64,000 nt of DNA from Alteromonas gracilis. Its GTDB lineage: Bacteria; Pseudomonadota; Gammaproteobacteria; Enterobacterales; Alteromonadaceae. A program made the translations under genes and the position numbers. Location of the stretch: NCBI RefSeq assembly GCF_002993325.1, contig NZ_PVNO01000003.1:62001-126000 (forward strand), in the 5' to 3' direction. The notes below the pieces were generated by a model that saw only the letters and a program-made list of their open reading frames with translations, made no database searches and was not told the origin of the DNA. Positions 36,865 through 45,464 of this stretch are shown piece by piece (within the stretch, counting starts at the first letter, position 1; every line of letters begins with the position of its first letter).

Positions 36865-37881
36865 ATGAACAAGCGCCCGACTATCAATGATGTTGCAGCC
36901 CTTGCAGGGGTATCGAAGCGTACCGTGTCGCGTGTGATTAACGGCGCAACCAATGTAGGTAAAGCAACACGTGAGCGCATTGAAGCTGTCATTCAAGAAA
37001 CAGGCTTTGCCCCCGACAAGCAAGCGCGAGGTTTAAGTACTAGTCGCTCTTATTTGATAGGCTTGATTTATGACAACCCCGATGCCTTGTATATCGACCA
37101 AGTACAAAGAGGTGTGTTGAGCATATGTTCTCAAAAGGGCTACGAATTAGTCGTTCACCCTTGCCGCTACAACGCAGATGGCTTTGTAGAAGACTGCGTC
37201 AATTTTGTACGTCGTTCGAACATTGATGGCGTTATCATACTGCCACCGGTATCCGAGTCTAAGCTTTTAGCAGACGCACTGCAGCAACAAAGCATTAACT
37301 ATGTCCGAATGGCGTCAGTAGATTTAGATGACCATCAAAATATCGTAGTCAGTGACGACAGAGCTGCGCTAAGCGACTTAGCCCGTTATATGGTGTCACT
37401 AGGTCATAAAGACATTGGTATTATCAGCGGTCCACAACAGTACTATTCCTCAAAAGAGCGTTTGGAAGGCTTCGTTGAAACGCTTAACGGTTTAGGTGTC
37501 GATGTTCCTAAAAACAGAGTAATTGAAGGTAAAAACAGCTTCGAAAGCGGCATTGAGTGCGCACGCCAATTACTCATCCAGTCGCCACGAGTTAAAGCTA
37601 TTTTTGCGAACAACGATGAAATGGCGGCAGGTGTGTTAAAAGTGGCCCACGAAATGGGTATTACCGTGCCAGACGAGCTTTCCGTTGCAGGGTTCGACGA
37701 CAACTTGCTCGCCGCTCGCGTGATCCCTGCCCTTACCACTGTTCAACGTCCTGTTGGAGATATGGCGGCTATCGCAGCGCGTAAAATCATTGCTCATATC
37801 GAAGGCAATGAAGTCAGTGAATCTGAAACTTATTTAGTTAAGCCCCACTTAATTATTCGCGATTCAATCAAAAAAGTGTGA
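36865..37881 (+). CDS. LacI-family transcriptional regulator of the pectin/galacturonate locus
   Basis: A 338-residue repressor-type protein: N-terminal LacI helix-turn-helix (INDVAALAGVSKRTVSRVI, 7-25) with hinge around 50-58, and a periplasmic-binding-like effector domain (about 60-335). It sits between the TRAP genes and uxaA and is the obvious ligand for the TGCYACCGGTRGCA palindromes. The effector is probably KDG or a related uronate intermediate, as for other pectin regulators, but this is inference. No palindrome stands in front of its own start, so it may not be autoregulated by this site. Confidence 0.9.
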   Translation: MNKRPTINDVAALAGVSKRTVSRVINGATNVGKATRERIEAVIQETGFAPDKQARGLSTSRSYLIGLIYDNPDALYIDQVQRGVLSICSQKGYELVVHPCRYNADGFVEDCVNFVRRSNIDGVIILPPVSESKLLADALQQQSINYVRMASVDLDDHQNIVVSDDRAALSDLARYMVSLGHKDIGIISGPQQYYSSKERLEGFVETLNGLGVDVPKNRVIEGKNSFESGIECARQLLIQSPRVKAIFANNDEMAAGVLKVAHEMGITVPDELSVAGFDDNLLAARVIPALTTVQRPVGDMAAIAARKIIAHIEGNEVSESETYLVKPHLIIRDSIKKV

Positions 37882-37926
37882 TTTTTTATAAAGAAGTGTT
37901 GCTTACACTTCTATTTCATCCTAATA

Positions 37927-37940
37927 TGCCACCGGTGGCA
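37927..37940. promoter_or_regulatory. Palindromic operator upstream of uxaA
   Basis: TGCCACCGGTGGCA, identical to the site at 32065 and flanked by A/T, 146 bases upstream of the uxaA ATG. It should control the five-gene uxaA-uxaC-reductase-eda-kdgK unit. Confidence 0.82.
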
Positions 37941-38085
37941 TAACAATAAACAAGAATGTTAAAAACAAACAATTTGTAAACAGAGCGTATAAAACGTTTC
38001 TAGTTTTTCGCTCTTTTAAATACCCGGTGCTCATTTAACAACGTTTAGCAGTTAAGTAAGCCGTAAAAATAAAGCAGGACTTGTA

Positions 38086-39576
38086 ATGGACGTTAAAACA
38101 CAACTAGTTAAAGTGCATAATAACGATAACGTTGCGGTTGCAACCTGCCCTATCGTGGCTGGCACTTTCATCGCTGAATATGACATTACAGTTCGCCAAG
38201 ACATTCCTGCTGGCCATAAAGTTGCCTTAGTTACCGTGTCAGACGGTGGCGACATCGTAAAATATGGTTTCAGCATTGGTGCTGCAACAAGCCAAATTAA
38301 TGCTGGTGAACATGTTCACAGCCATAACGCAAAAACTAAGTTAAAAGGCACTGAACAATACGTTTACGCCCCATCAAATACCGCTTCAAAACAAAACCAT
38401 CTTACTTCTGGGCTTCAGTTTATGGGCTACAGAAGAGAAAATGGAAAAGTAGGTATTCGCAATGAAGTTTGGATCATCAATACCGTAGGCTGCGTAAATC
38501 GAACAGCAGACCGTATTGCCAACGAATGTAACCGACGTTTTGCCAGCGAATGCGACGGGTTCCGCGCATTTACTCACCCGTTTGGATGCTCTCAGCTTGG
38601 CGATGATTTAGATGACACACGTACAATTTTAGCTTCACTTGCATCTCACCCAAACGCTGGCGCAGTATTGGTTGTCGGTTTGGGATGTGAAAATAATCAG
38701 CTAAAGAGCTTACTGCCTCACGTTGATAAACCAGAAAGTCGCGTTCGCTTCTACAACGCTCAAGAAGTGGTAGATGAGTTAGAAGAAGGCGTCAATGCGG
38801 TTTATGACTTGCTGAAAGTTATGGCAACGGACAAACGCGAGCCTATAGACGCAAGCGAATTAACCTTAGGCATGAAGTGCGGGGGTAGCGATGCTTTTAG
38901 TGGTATTACTGCCAACCCAACGGTAGGGCGCGTTACCGATTTAATGTGTAATCTAGGCGGCTCGGTCATTTTAACCGAAACACCTGAAATGTTTGGCGCC
39001 GAACAACTCTTAATGAATCGCGCTAAAAACAAAGACGTATTTGAAGCATTTAACTCGTTGATAGATGAATTTAAAAACTACTTCATCGCCCACAACCAAC
39101 CTATTTACGAAAACCCGTCTCCAGGCAATAAGGCAGGCGGTTTAACCACGCTAGAGGAAAAGTCACTCGGCGCGGTTCAAAAAGGTGGAACGTCTACTAT
39201 TCAGTCTATCTTGCAGTATGGCGAGCCCAAGCAAGACAAAGGTTTAAGTTTATTGCAAGCACCTGGTAACGATGCCGTGAGCTCAACGGCGTTGGCAGCA
39301 TCAGGGGCACATATCGTTTTATTCACCACAGGCCGAGGAACGCCCCTTGGTTTTCCTGTACCCACAGTCAAGATATCGTCAAATACAGATATCGCTAATA
39401 AGAAGCCACATTGGATAGATTTTAACGCTGGACAAGTTCTAGAAGGCGTATCTATCGATAAGTGTGCCGAAGCGCTACTCCAACACTGCTTGGCAGTGGC
39501 ATCTGGTCAACAAACCTGCAACGAGAAAAATGGCAGCCATGAGATTGCTATTTGGAAACGTGGCGTCACCCTCTAA
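38086..39576 (+). CDS. uxaA: Altronate dehydratase UxaA
   Basis: It dehydrates D-altronate to 2-keto-3-deoxygluconate. At 496 residues it has the usual layout: an N-terminal SAF domain (about 5-95, GHKVALVTV) and a C-terminal catalytic region with conserved cysteines (GCVNRTADRIANECN, THPFGCSQLGDD, LGMKCGGSDAFSGITANP). AGGA lies eight bases before the ATG. It is the first of five tightly packed genes; uxaC starts 12 bases after its stop. Confidence 0.95.
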   Translation: MDVKTQLVKVHNNDNVAVATCPIVAGTFIAEYDITVRQDIPAGHKVALVTVSDGGDIVKYGFSIGAATSQINAGEHVHSHNAKTKLKGTEQYVYAPSNTASKQNHLTSGLQFMGYRRENGKVGIRNEVWIINTVGCVNRTADRIANECNRRFASECDGFRAFTHPFGCSQLGDDLDDTRTILASLASHPNAGAVLVVGLGCENNQLKSLLPHVDKPESRVRFYNAQEVVDELEEGVNAVYDLLKVMATDKREPIDASELTLGMKCGGSDAFSGITANPTVGRVTDLMCNLGGSVILTETPEMFGAEQLLMNRAKNKDVFEAFNSLIDEFKNYFIAHNQPIYENPSPGNKAGGLTTLEEKSLGAVQKGGTSTIQSILQYGEPKQDKGLSLLQAPGNDAVSSTALAASGAHIVLFTTGRGTPLGFPVPTVKISSNTDIANKKPHWIDFNAGQVLEGVSIDKCAEALLQHCLAVASGQQTCNEKNGSHEIAIWKRGVTL

Positions 39577-39587
39577 AAGAGAGCGTT

Positions 39588-41003
39588 ATGGAATCGATTT
39601 TATTACATGAAGATAGACTTTTTCCTGCCGATGAAGCAACTCGTAATGTTGCAAAGGCGTTGTACAAGGAAATTCGGGATCTCCCTATCATAAGTCCGCA
39701 TGGCCATACTGACCCACGTTGGTTTGCACAAAACAATAATTTTACCAATGCAACCGAGCTATTTATCACCCCTGATCACTATGTTTTCAGAATGCTGTAT
39801 AGCCAAGGCATTAAATTAACTGATATCGGTGTACCACGTTGGGATGGCGGCGAGACGGAAAAGGATCCACGTAAAATCTGGAAGCTTCTGGCAGATAACT
39901 ATCATCTGTTTGCTGCCACACCGTCCCGTTTATGGTTAGACACCGTATTTCACGATGTGTTTGGTTTGCGAGAGATGCTATGTAGCGACAACGCAACGCA
40001 TTATTACGACCATATTACCGCGCAGCTTCAAGGGGATGACTTTAAGCCTCGCGCCTTGATGGACCGCTTCAATATTGAAGTGATCGCGACCACCGAAGGT
40101 GCACTTGATACCCTACCCCATCATGCGGCAATTAAAGATACACCGTGGGCAAAGCGGGTTATTACTACCTTTAGGCCTGATGATGTGGTCGATGCTTCAC
40201 GCGAAGATATTGTTTCAAACATTGAGAAACTAAGTGAATTAACCGGTGAAGATACAGCAACCTGGCAGGGCTACCTGAATGCAATTCGTGCACGACGTGC
40301 TGTATTTAGAGAGCACGGCGCCACAGCAACAGATCACGGGCACCCAACAGCAAACACTGCTGATTTAAGTGAAGCAGAGTGCATTGCTTTATTCGATAAA
40401 GTAAGAAGTGGAAACAGTAACGCTGAAGAGCAAGAGCTATTTAGAGCGCAAATGCTTACCGAATTAGCGGGAATGAGTGTAGAAGACGGCATGGTGATGC
40501 AAATTCACCCAGGTGCGTTTAGAAACCACAACAGTCAGCTTTTTGCGCAGTTTGGCCGAGATAAAGGCCACGACATTCCAATGCAAACAGATTTTGTTAA
40601 AGCGCTTCGCCCGTTACTGGGTAAATACGGTAACGAGCCTAACCTCGACATTATTCTATTTACATTAGATGAAACCACGTACAGCCGTGAATTAGCACCA
40701 CTTGCAGGCCACTACCCTTGTCTGAAACTCGGTCCTTCTTGGTGGTTTCACGATAGCCCTGAAGGCATGTTGCGCTTTAGACATCAAGTGACAGAAACCG
40801 CAGGCTTCTTCAATACTGTTGGTTTTAACGACGACACGCGCGCGTTCTTGTCTATTCCTGCACGTCATGATGTTGCAAGACGCATTGACTGTCGCTTCCT
40901 TGCACAGCTAGTTGTGGAACACCGCATCAGCGAAACAGAAGCAGCCAGCATTGCCAGAAAACTGACTTATGATTTTGCTAAACAAGCGTACAAACTGGGG
41001 TAA
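39588..41003 (+). CDS. uxaC: Uronate isomerase UxaC
   Basis: It isomerises D-galacturonate to tagaturonate (and D-glucuronate to fructuronate). It is 471 residues from the ATG at 39588, the E. coli length being about 470; the frame opens at 39552 inside uxaA. The amidohydrolase-type motif SPHGHTDPRWF gives H38 and H40 as metal ligands, and KLGPSWWFHDSPEGM is a conserved active-site stretch. The downstream reductase starts two bases after its stop. Confidence 0.96.
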   Translation: MESILLHEDRLFPADEATRNVAKALYKEIRDLPIISPHGHTDPRWFAQNNNFTNATELFITPDHYVFRMLYSQGIKLTDIGVPRWDGGETEKDPRKIWKLLADNYHLFAATPSRLWLDTVFHDVFGLREMLCSDNATHYYDHITAQLQGDDFKPRALMDRFNIEVIATTEGALDTLPHHAAIKDTPWAKRVITTFRPDDVVDASREDIVSNIEKLSELTGEDTATWQGYLNAIRARRAVFREHGATATDHGHPTANTADLSEAECIALFDKVRSGNSNAEEQELFRAQMLTELAGMSVEDGMVMQIHPGAFRNHNSQLFAQFGRDKGHDIPMQTDFVKALRPLLGKYGNEPNLDIILFTLDETTYSRELAPLAGHYPCLKLGPSWWFHDSPEGMLRFRHQVTETAGFFNTVGFNDDTRAFLSIPARHDVARRIDCRFLAQLVVEHRISETEAASIARKLTYDFAKQAYKLG

Positions 41004-41005
41004 TC

Positions 41006-42547
41006 ATGACAAAGCTGTTATCAATTTCAACGCTACCTCTTTTAAGTGACAGCGTAAGCAAACCAAATTACGACCTGGAAGCAACCGGTTGTGGCATTGT
41101 GCATATTGGTCCAGGCGCCTTTCACCGTGCGCACCAAGCGTATTATACCGAAAAGGCGCTGGCTTATGGCGGTGACTGGCGCATTCACGGTGTATCAATG
41201 CGCAGCGCATCACTTAAAGAAGCGTTGAGTACACAAGACAATCTCTATGCGTTGTGTATTGTTGATAACGAGCCTGAAACCCACATTATCGGCGCAATAA
41301 AAACCCTTTCAACATTAGCACATGATCGTGAAGACATTGTTGCTGCGCTGGTAAACAAGCAAACTAAAATTGTGACGCTTACCGTGACAGAAAAGGGCTA
41401 TTGCCTTAATGCGCAAGGTCATCTAGATACTGATCATCCGGATATTAAAGCTGATTTAGTCACGCCAGAAACACCGGTAAGTGCAGTTGGCCTAATTGTG
41501 CAAACGCTAGCACAACGCAAGCAGGCAGGCTATGCAGATATTACCATTATCAGCTGTGACAACGTGTCAGACAACGGTAAAAAGCTGCAAAAAGCGGTGA
41601 CCGAGTTCGCCAATAAAACGGATGAATCACTCGGCCAATGGATCAGCGAGAACATCGCCTTCCCCTGCACTATGGTTGACAGTATTACGCCAGCAACTGA
41701 AGACAGCTTTAAAGCCAACGTTGCCGCTGAGCTGGGTTTAACTGATAACTGGCCTATTCAGCGAGAGGCATTTACTCAATGGGTGGTTGAAGATAATTTT
41801 TCTGGCCCACGACCTGCTTGGGATAAAGTTGGCGTTACTTTTACTCATGATGTGAGCTTCTTTGAAAAAGCTAAGCTTCGCATTCTAAACGGCACACATT
41901 CAACACTGGCCTACATAGGGTTATTGCTTGGCAAGGAAACCGTATACGACGCAATGGGTACCCCAGCCATAAAGCAACTAATTCAAACCATGTTGAAAGA
42001 AGAAATTGTTCCGTCTCTATCCAGTGATCACGAGAATGCCGATAGCGGAACACAAGACTTCGATCTGAACGCTTATGCACAAGACATCGTTAAGCGCTAT
42101 GAGAATAAGCATATTCGCCACCTTTTGTCGCAAATTGCTTGGGATGGGTCACAGAAAATCCCATTTCGAATTCTCGACACAGTGCGCGATAACCTAAAAG
42201 CAAAACGAAACATCGATTTGCTCTGCAGTGCCGTTGCGGCATGGTGTCTGTTTATAAACAACAAGGCACGTCTAAACGAGACCATTACCGACCCGCTAGA
42301 TAGTATGTTAAGAGCCACAGCAAAATCGGTAGACTATCAGGCAATAGAACTTGCTAAAAAATTGCTATCTCTTGAAACCATGTTCGCCGAACTGTCGGTA
42401 AATAATACGTTTAAGGAAAAGGTGCTAGAAAAAGTTAATCAGCTGCTTAACATTTTATCGCACGAAAACAGCAACGAAACTCCGCAAGACTCTGCTACCA
42501 CTACGTTAACAGAAAGTTCGCTAGATTCACTAAAAGGAACCGCGTGA
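41006..42547 (+). CDS. Mannitol-dehydrogenase-family uronate reductase (probable tagaturonate or fructuronate reductase)
   Basis: A 513-residue NAD-dependent polyol/uronate dehydrogenase of the mannitol dehydrogenase family. GIVHIGPGAFHRAHQA (30-45) is the cofactor-binding start and KLRILNGTHS (290-299) holds the catalytic lysine K290. By sequence type it is nearer to fructuronate reductase (UxuB) than to the classical tagaturonate reductase UxaB. Yet it lies between uxaC and eda with altronate dehydratase as partner and no mannonate dehydratase in the window, so tagaturonate to altronate is the more logical reaction. The last 35 residues are a Ser/Thr-rich tail. Confidence 0.82.
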   Translation: MTKLLSISTLPLLSDSVSKPNYDLEATGCGIVHIGPGAFHRAHQAYYTEKALAYGGDWRIHGVSMRSASLKEALSTQDNLYALCIVDNEPETHIIGAIKTLSTLAHDREDIVAALVNKQTKIVTLTVTEKGYCLNAQGHLDTDHPDIKADLVTPETPVSAVGLIVQTLAQRKQAGYADITIISCDNVSDNGKKLQKAVTEFANKTDESLGQWISENIAFPCTMVDSITPATEDSFKANVAAELGLTDNWPIQREAFTQWVVEDNFSGPRPAWDKVGVTFTHDVSFFEKAKLRILNGTHSTLAYIGLLLGKETVYDAMGTPAIKQLIQTMLKEEIVPSLSSDHENADSGTQDFDLNAYAQDIVKRYENKHIRHLLSQIAWDGSQKIPFRILDTVRDNLKAKRNIDLLCSAVAAWCLFINNKARLNETITDPLDSMLRATAKSVDYQAIELAKKLLSLETMFAELSVNNTFKEKVLEKVNQLLNILSHENSNETPQDSATTTLTESSLDSLKGTA

Positions 42548-43185
42548 TGAAAAGTACCTTTTCCATGCTTAAAGGCGCCCCATTACTCCCTATTATTCAG
42601 CCTAAAACTGTTGACGAGGGGCTTCATCTAGCAGAAGCAATTGCAAATAGCGGCCTGTGCAATATAGAAGTAGTGAAACGCAGCGACGCAGCATTTGAAG
42701 CCCTGTCAGCGATTAGAAAACAGTTTCCTGAACTCGTTGTGGGTATGGGCACATTGTTAAATCGCAACCACGTATTTGAAGCGTTGGATGCAGGCGCGCA
42801 ATTTTTGATAACGCCCACAAGCTCAGAGACATTGCTCGATACACTGATTGCGTCTAATGCCCCCTTTTTACCAGGTGTCGCTACGCCTGCTGATATTCTT
42901 TTGGCGCACCAAAAAGGCATTCGCGAAATGAAGTTCTTTCCTGCAAGTCTTAGCGGCGGAACACCTTTTCTTAAAGCGATTTCAAGCGTATTTAGCGATG
43001 TTTGCTTCTGCCCTACCGGCGGCATTAATGGCGAAAACGCGAATGAATATCTTGCGCTTGGAAATGTTCAAGCAGTAGGCGGCACATGGATGATACCGAA
43101 GGCAGCCATTGAAGCAAAAAATTGGCGAGGCATAACATTGGCATGCCAACAAAGCCTCACATTGTTTGATGAGGCTGCGGCATGA
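42547..43185 (+). CDS. Second KDPG aldolase, pectin-locus copy
   Basis: A 212-residue class I aldolase that cleaves KDPG made by KdgK. It begins at the ATG overlapping the reductase stop (TGATG); a GTG three bases earlier is in frame. The Schiff-base lysine lies in EMKFFPASLSGG and the phosphate loop in FCPTGGIN. The active-site strand reads IEVVKRS instead of LEVTLRT, keeping Glu and Arg but changing the residues between, and TPTSSE replaces SPG. So it is diverged from the ED-operon copy. The possibility of KDPGal preference is open. Confidence 0.85.
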   Translation: MKSTFSMLKGAPLLPIIQPKTVDEGLHLAEAIANSGLCNIEVVKRSDAAFEALSAIRKQFPELVVGMGTLLNRNHVFEALDAGAQFLITPTSSETLLDTLIASNAPFLPGVATPADILLAHQKGIREMKFFPASLSGGTPFLKAISSVFSDVCFCPTGGINGENANEYLALGNVQAVGGTWMIPKAAIEAKNWRGITLACQQSLTLFDEAAA

Positions 43186-44153
43186 GTATCGTTGATACCA
43201 AACAAAGAATGGTTATTTTTGGCGAGTGTATGGTAGAACTTCGAAGCACTCAGCGCGAATCATCAGTTAGGACGTGTGATGAAAACACAAATAACGATTT
43301 GATGGCGAAAAGCTTTGCTGGCGACACCTACAACACTGCGGTTTATTTAAAACGCTGTTTGCCTTCATCTTCCATTAGCTACTTAACAGCGATAGGTGCT
43401 GACTTTTTAAGCGATGAGCTGCTGTTTAAAATGGGTGAGCACGAAATAAACACTGATTTAGTGTTTCGCTCGTCGTCCCGTAATCTCGGTCTGTATATGA
43501 TCCGCAACGACAACGAAGGTGAAAGAACCTTTGCCTATTGGCGTAACCAATCTGCAGCAACACAGACGCTCAACATTATGAAGGGCGCTGAATTTGCTTG
43601 TGATTGGTTTTATTTGAGCGGTATCTCTATTGCCATTTTAGATGACGAACAGCGCGCTACACTTTTCGAACTAATTTCGTCCCTCAAGGCCAAAGGCAGT
43701 AAGATTGCCTTTGATCCTAATTATCGAGCTCGCCTTTGGTCATCTCAAGAAGATGCCAAGTACTGGACGGGCAAGGCTTATGACGAAGCAGACCTAGCGT
43801 TCCCTGGCGCAGACGACCATTTAATGCTGTTTGGTCACACCAATGCTGATGAGATATTTAGCTATTTAGCCGACAAACAGATTGAAGAAATCGTTATGAA
43901 AAACGGAGCAGTCGGCGTTCATATACTCTGCCACCAAGAACAATGTATTGTACCTGTTGAGCGTGTTGAGCAGGTGGTTGATACAACGGCTGCTGGCGAT
44001 GCATTCAATGGCGGTTATATGGCCGCTCGACTTGCGGGTAGAAAGCCTGTTGAAAGCGCAAGCTATGGGGCAAAGGTGGCAGCGACTGTGATTACCTACC
44101 CCGGTGCCATTATATCAAGTGATGCCTTTACTAATCACATACCGTCGCTATAG
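43182..44153 (+). CDS. kdgK: 2-keto-3-deoxygluconate kinase KdgK (PfkB family)
   Basis: It phosphorylates KDG to KDPG with ATP. It is 323 residues with ribokinase/PfkB features: an N-terminal FGECMVELRS, FAGDTYNTAVYLKR for substrate binding, and DTTAAGDAFNGGYMAARLAG with the catalytic aspartate. Its ATG overlaps the aldolase stop (ATGA). It is the end of the five-gene operon that takes galacturonate to pyruvate and glyceraldehyde-3-phosphate. Confidence 0.93.
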   Translation: MSIVDTKQRMVIFGECMVELRSTQRESSVRTCDENTNNDLMAKSFAGDTYNTAVYLKRCLPSSSISYLTAIGADFLSDELLFKMGEHEINTDLVFRSSSRNLGLYMIRNDNEGERTFAYWRNQSAATQTLNIMKGAEFACDWFYLSGISIAILDDEQRATLFELISSLKAKGSKIAFDPNYRARLWSSQEDAKYWTGKAYDEADLAFPGADDHLMLFGHTNADEIFSYLADKQIEEIVMKNGAVGVHILCHQEQCIVPVERVEQVVDTTAAGDAFNGGYMAARLAGRKPVESASYGAKVAATVITYPGAIISSDAFTNHIPSL

Positions 44154-44325
44154 TCGGTATGTGACCTTCCCTTTTCTCTTTTGTCTTCCCTCCTCCTCAC
44201 TAATCACTCGGCACATACAAAATTGATAACGATGCCTCAGCAAGTTAGCTAAGATAGGTTGCAGTGCATTAGTTTAAATAGGCGCGGCACACCACATATT
44301 GGCGCACCGCTTTGTTTAGTTTGGT

Positions 44326-45261
44326 TTATAGAGTGTCTCGATAAACGTATTTTGCAAGCGGATGCGCTGTTGCTTTCAACTCTCGAACGAATATCTGCGC
44401 CATTTTAGCCGCGCCTACTACATTCAAGTGAGTATCATCAGTTTTACCTTCGGGGTAGCGCGCATATAGGTCGGCGGGCACCTTAATGAAGTAATGGTTG
44501 CTGTTAGGCTCGCCTACCTGAGCAAGAAAATCACAGGTTAAAGCGTTCATAGGGATAAATGGCACGTTATTTTGTGCTGCCACTTTCTTCGCAGCATCAG
44601 CATACGCCAACAACGTGCGTTTCAAAACACCTTCCTTGGTGAAATGACGCCTGCAAATACTACTTGCAATAATCACTGATGCGCCTCTTGCTTCAACGTC
44701 TTGCACAAACTGTTTCAAGTAAGCAGGATAGGCATTTTCCGGGTCGGCATAGCGAGCGGGGTCCGACTGTTTTTGATCGTTGTGACCAAACTGAATTACC
44801 ACAAAGTCACCTTCAGAGAGTTCAGATAAGAGAAGCTGCCAACGCCCTTCGTCAACAAATCGCTTTGTGCTTCTGCCGTTAGCCGCGTGGTTTTTAATAT
44901 TAAGATTTGGCAGCATGAATTCAGGAAGCAATTGCCCCCAACCACGTTCTGGATATGACAACATAGGCTTGTCTGACATGGTTGAATCGCCAACCAGATG
45001 TAAAGTAACCGGCTTTTTGTAGGGCGGAGCTTTTACACTTCCTTCGTTCTCTACAATTCCGGCACTTTGTTCCATAGCAATGTGGGCATTTGAGCTAGCG
45101 AGAACAAAAGTGCTCGAATGAGGCACGTAGCTGTTTTGAAGAGCCGTCGTACTTTCTTGGCCTGCCAATGCAAAACTACTGGCTACAGCAATAACGCTTG
45201 CAAAACTGTAGCGAAGCGCGTTGAATATCTTCCCTGTGGCGGGTTTACTTGAATTTCTCAC
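44326..45261 (-). CDS. Secreted SGNH esterase, rhamnogalacturonan acetylesterase-like (CE12 type)
   Basis: A 311-residue exported GDSL/SGNH hydrolase that probably removes acetyl groups from pectin. I prefer the GTG at 45261, which has GGAG eight bases upstream and gives a normal signal peptide; the open frame starts at 45327. Block I HLVGDSTMSD holds the nucleophile serine (about 93), block III is FGHNDQK, and block V is DDTHLN with the catalytic Asp and His. It lies downstream of the TonB-receptor gene on the same strand, separated by a terminator. Confidence 0.85.
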   Translation of the reverse strand: MRNSSKPATGKIFNALRYSFASVIAVASSFALAGQESTTALQNSYVPHSSTFVLASSNAHIAMEQSAGIVENEGSVKAPPYKKPVTLHLVGDSTMSDKPMLSYPERGWGQLLPEFMLPNLNIKNHAANGRSTKRFVDEGRWQLLLSELSEGDFVVIQFGHNDQKQSDPARYADPENAYPAYLKQFVQDVEARGASVIIASSICRRHFTKEGVLKRTLLAYADAAKKVAAQNNVPFIPMNALTCDFLAQVGEPNSNHYFIKVPADLYARYPEGKTDDTHLNVVGAAKMAQIFVRELKATAHPLAKYVYRDTL

Positions 45262-45362
45262 ACCTTTTCTCCATCTCAATATTAATAGAGTTGCGCTCCA
45301 ATTAAGTGATAAAGCAGATAGACGCATTCAGGAACAATCCGCAATGTCGCCTTGTCACAAAT

Positions 45363-45390
45363 AAAAAAGGCCATCATTACGATGGCCAAA
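45363..45390 (-). terminator. Terminator after the TonB-dependent receptor gene
   Basis: GGCCATC and GATGGCC with a five-base loop; on the minus strand it is followed by TTTTTT. It lies between the receptor stop and the esterase start. Confidence 0.85.
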
Positions 45391-45464
45391 CACACCCGTC
45401 TTTACGGAACACAACATTTAATTATTATCTTAGGCTCACCAATATGCTTGGTCAGTCTGCTTTT

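Noticed and set aside
37241..37254. Fifth operator-like match, TGCCACCGGTATCC, inside the LacI-family gene
   Set aside because: Only one arm fits, and it lies in coding sequence for a Pro-Pro-Val stretch; likely chance.
41083..41096. GCAACCGGTTGTGG, a palindrome-like match inside the reductase gene
   Set aside because: It is explained by codons and lacks the TGC...GCA ends.
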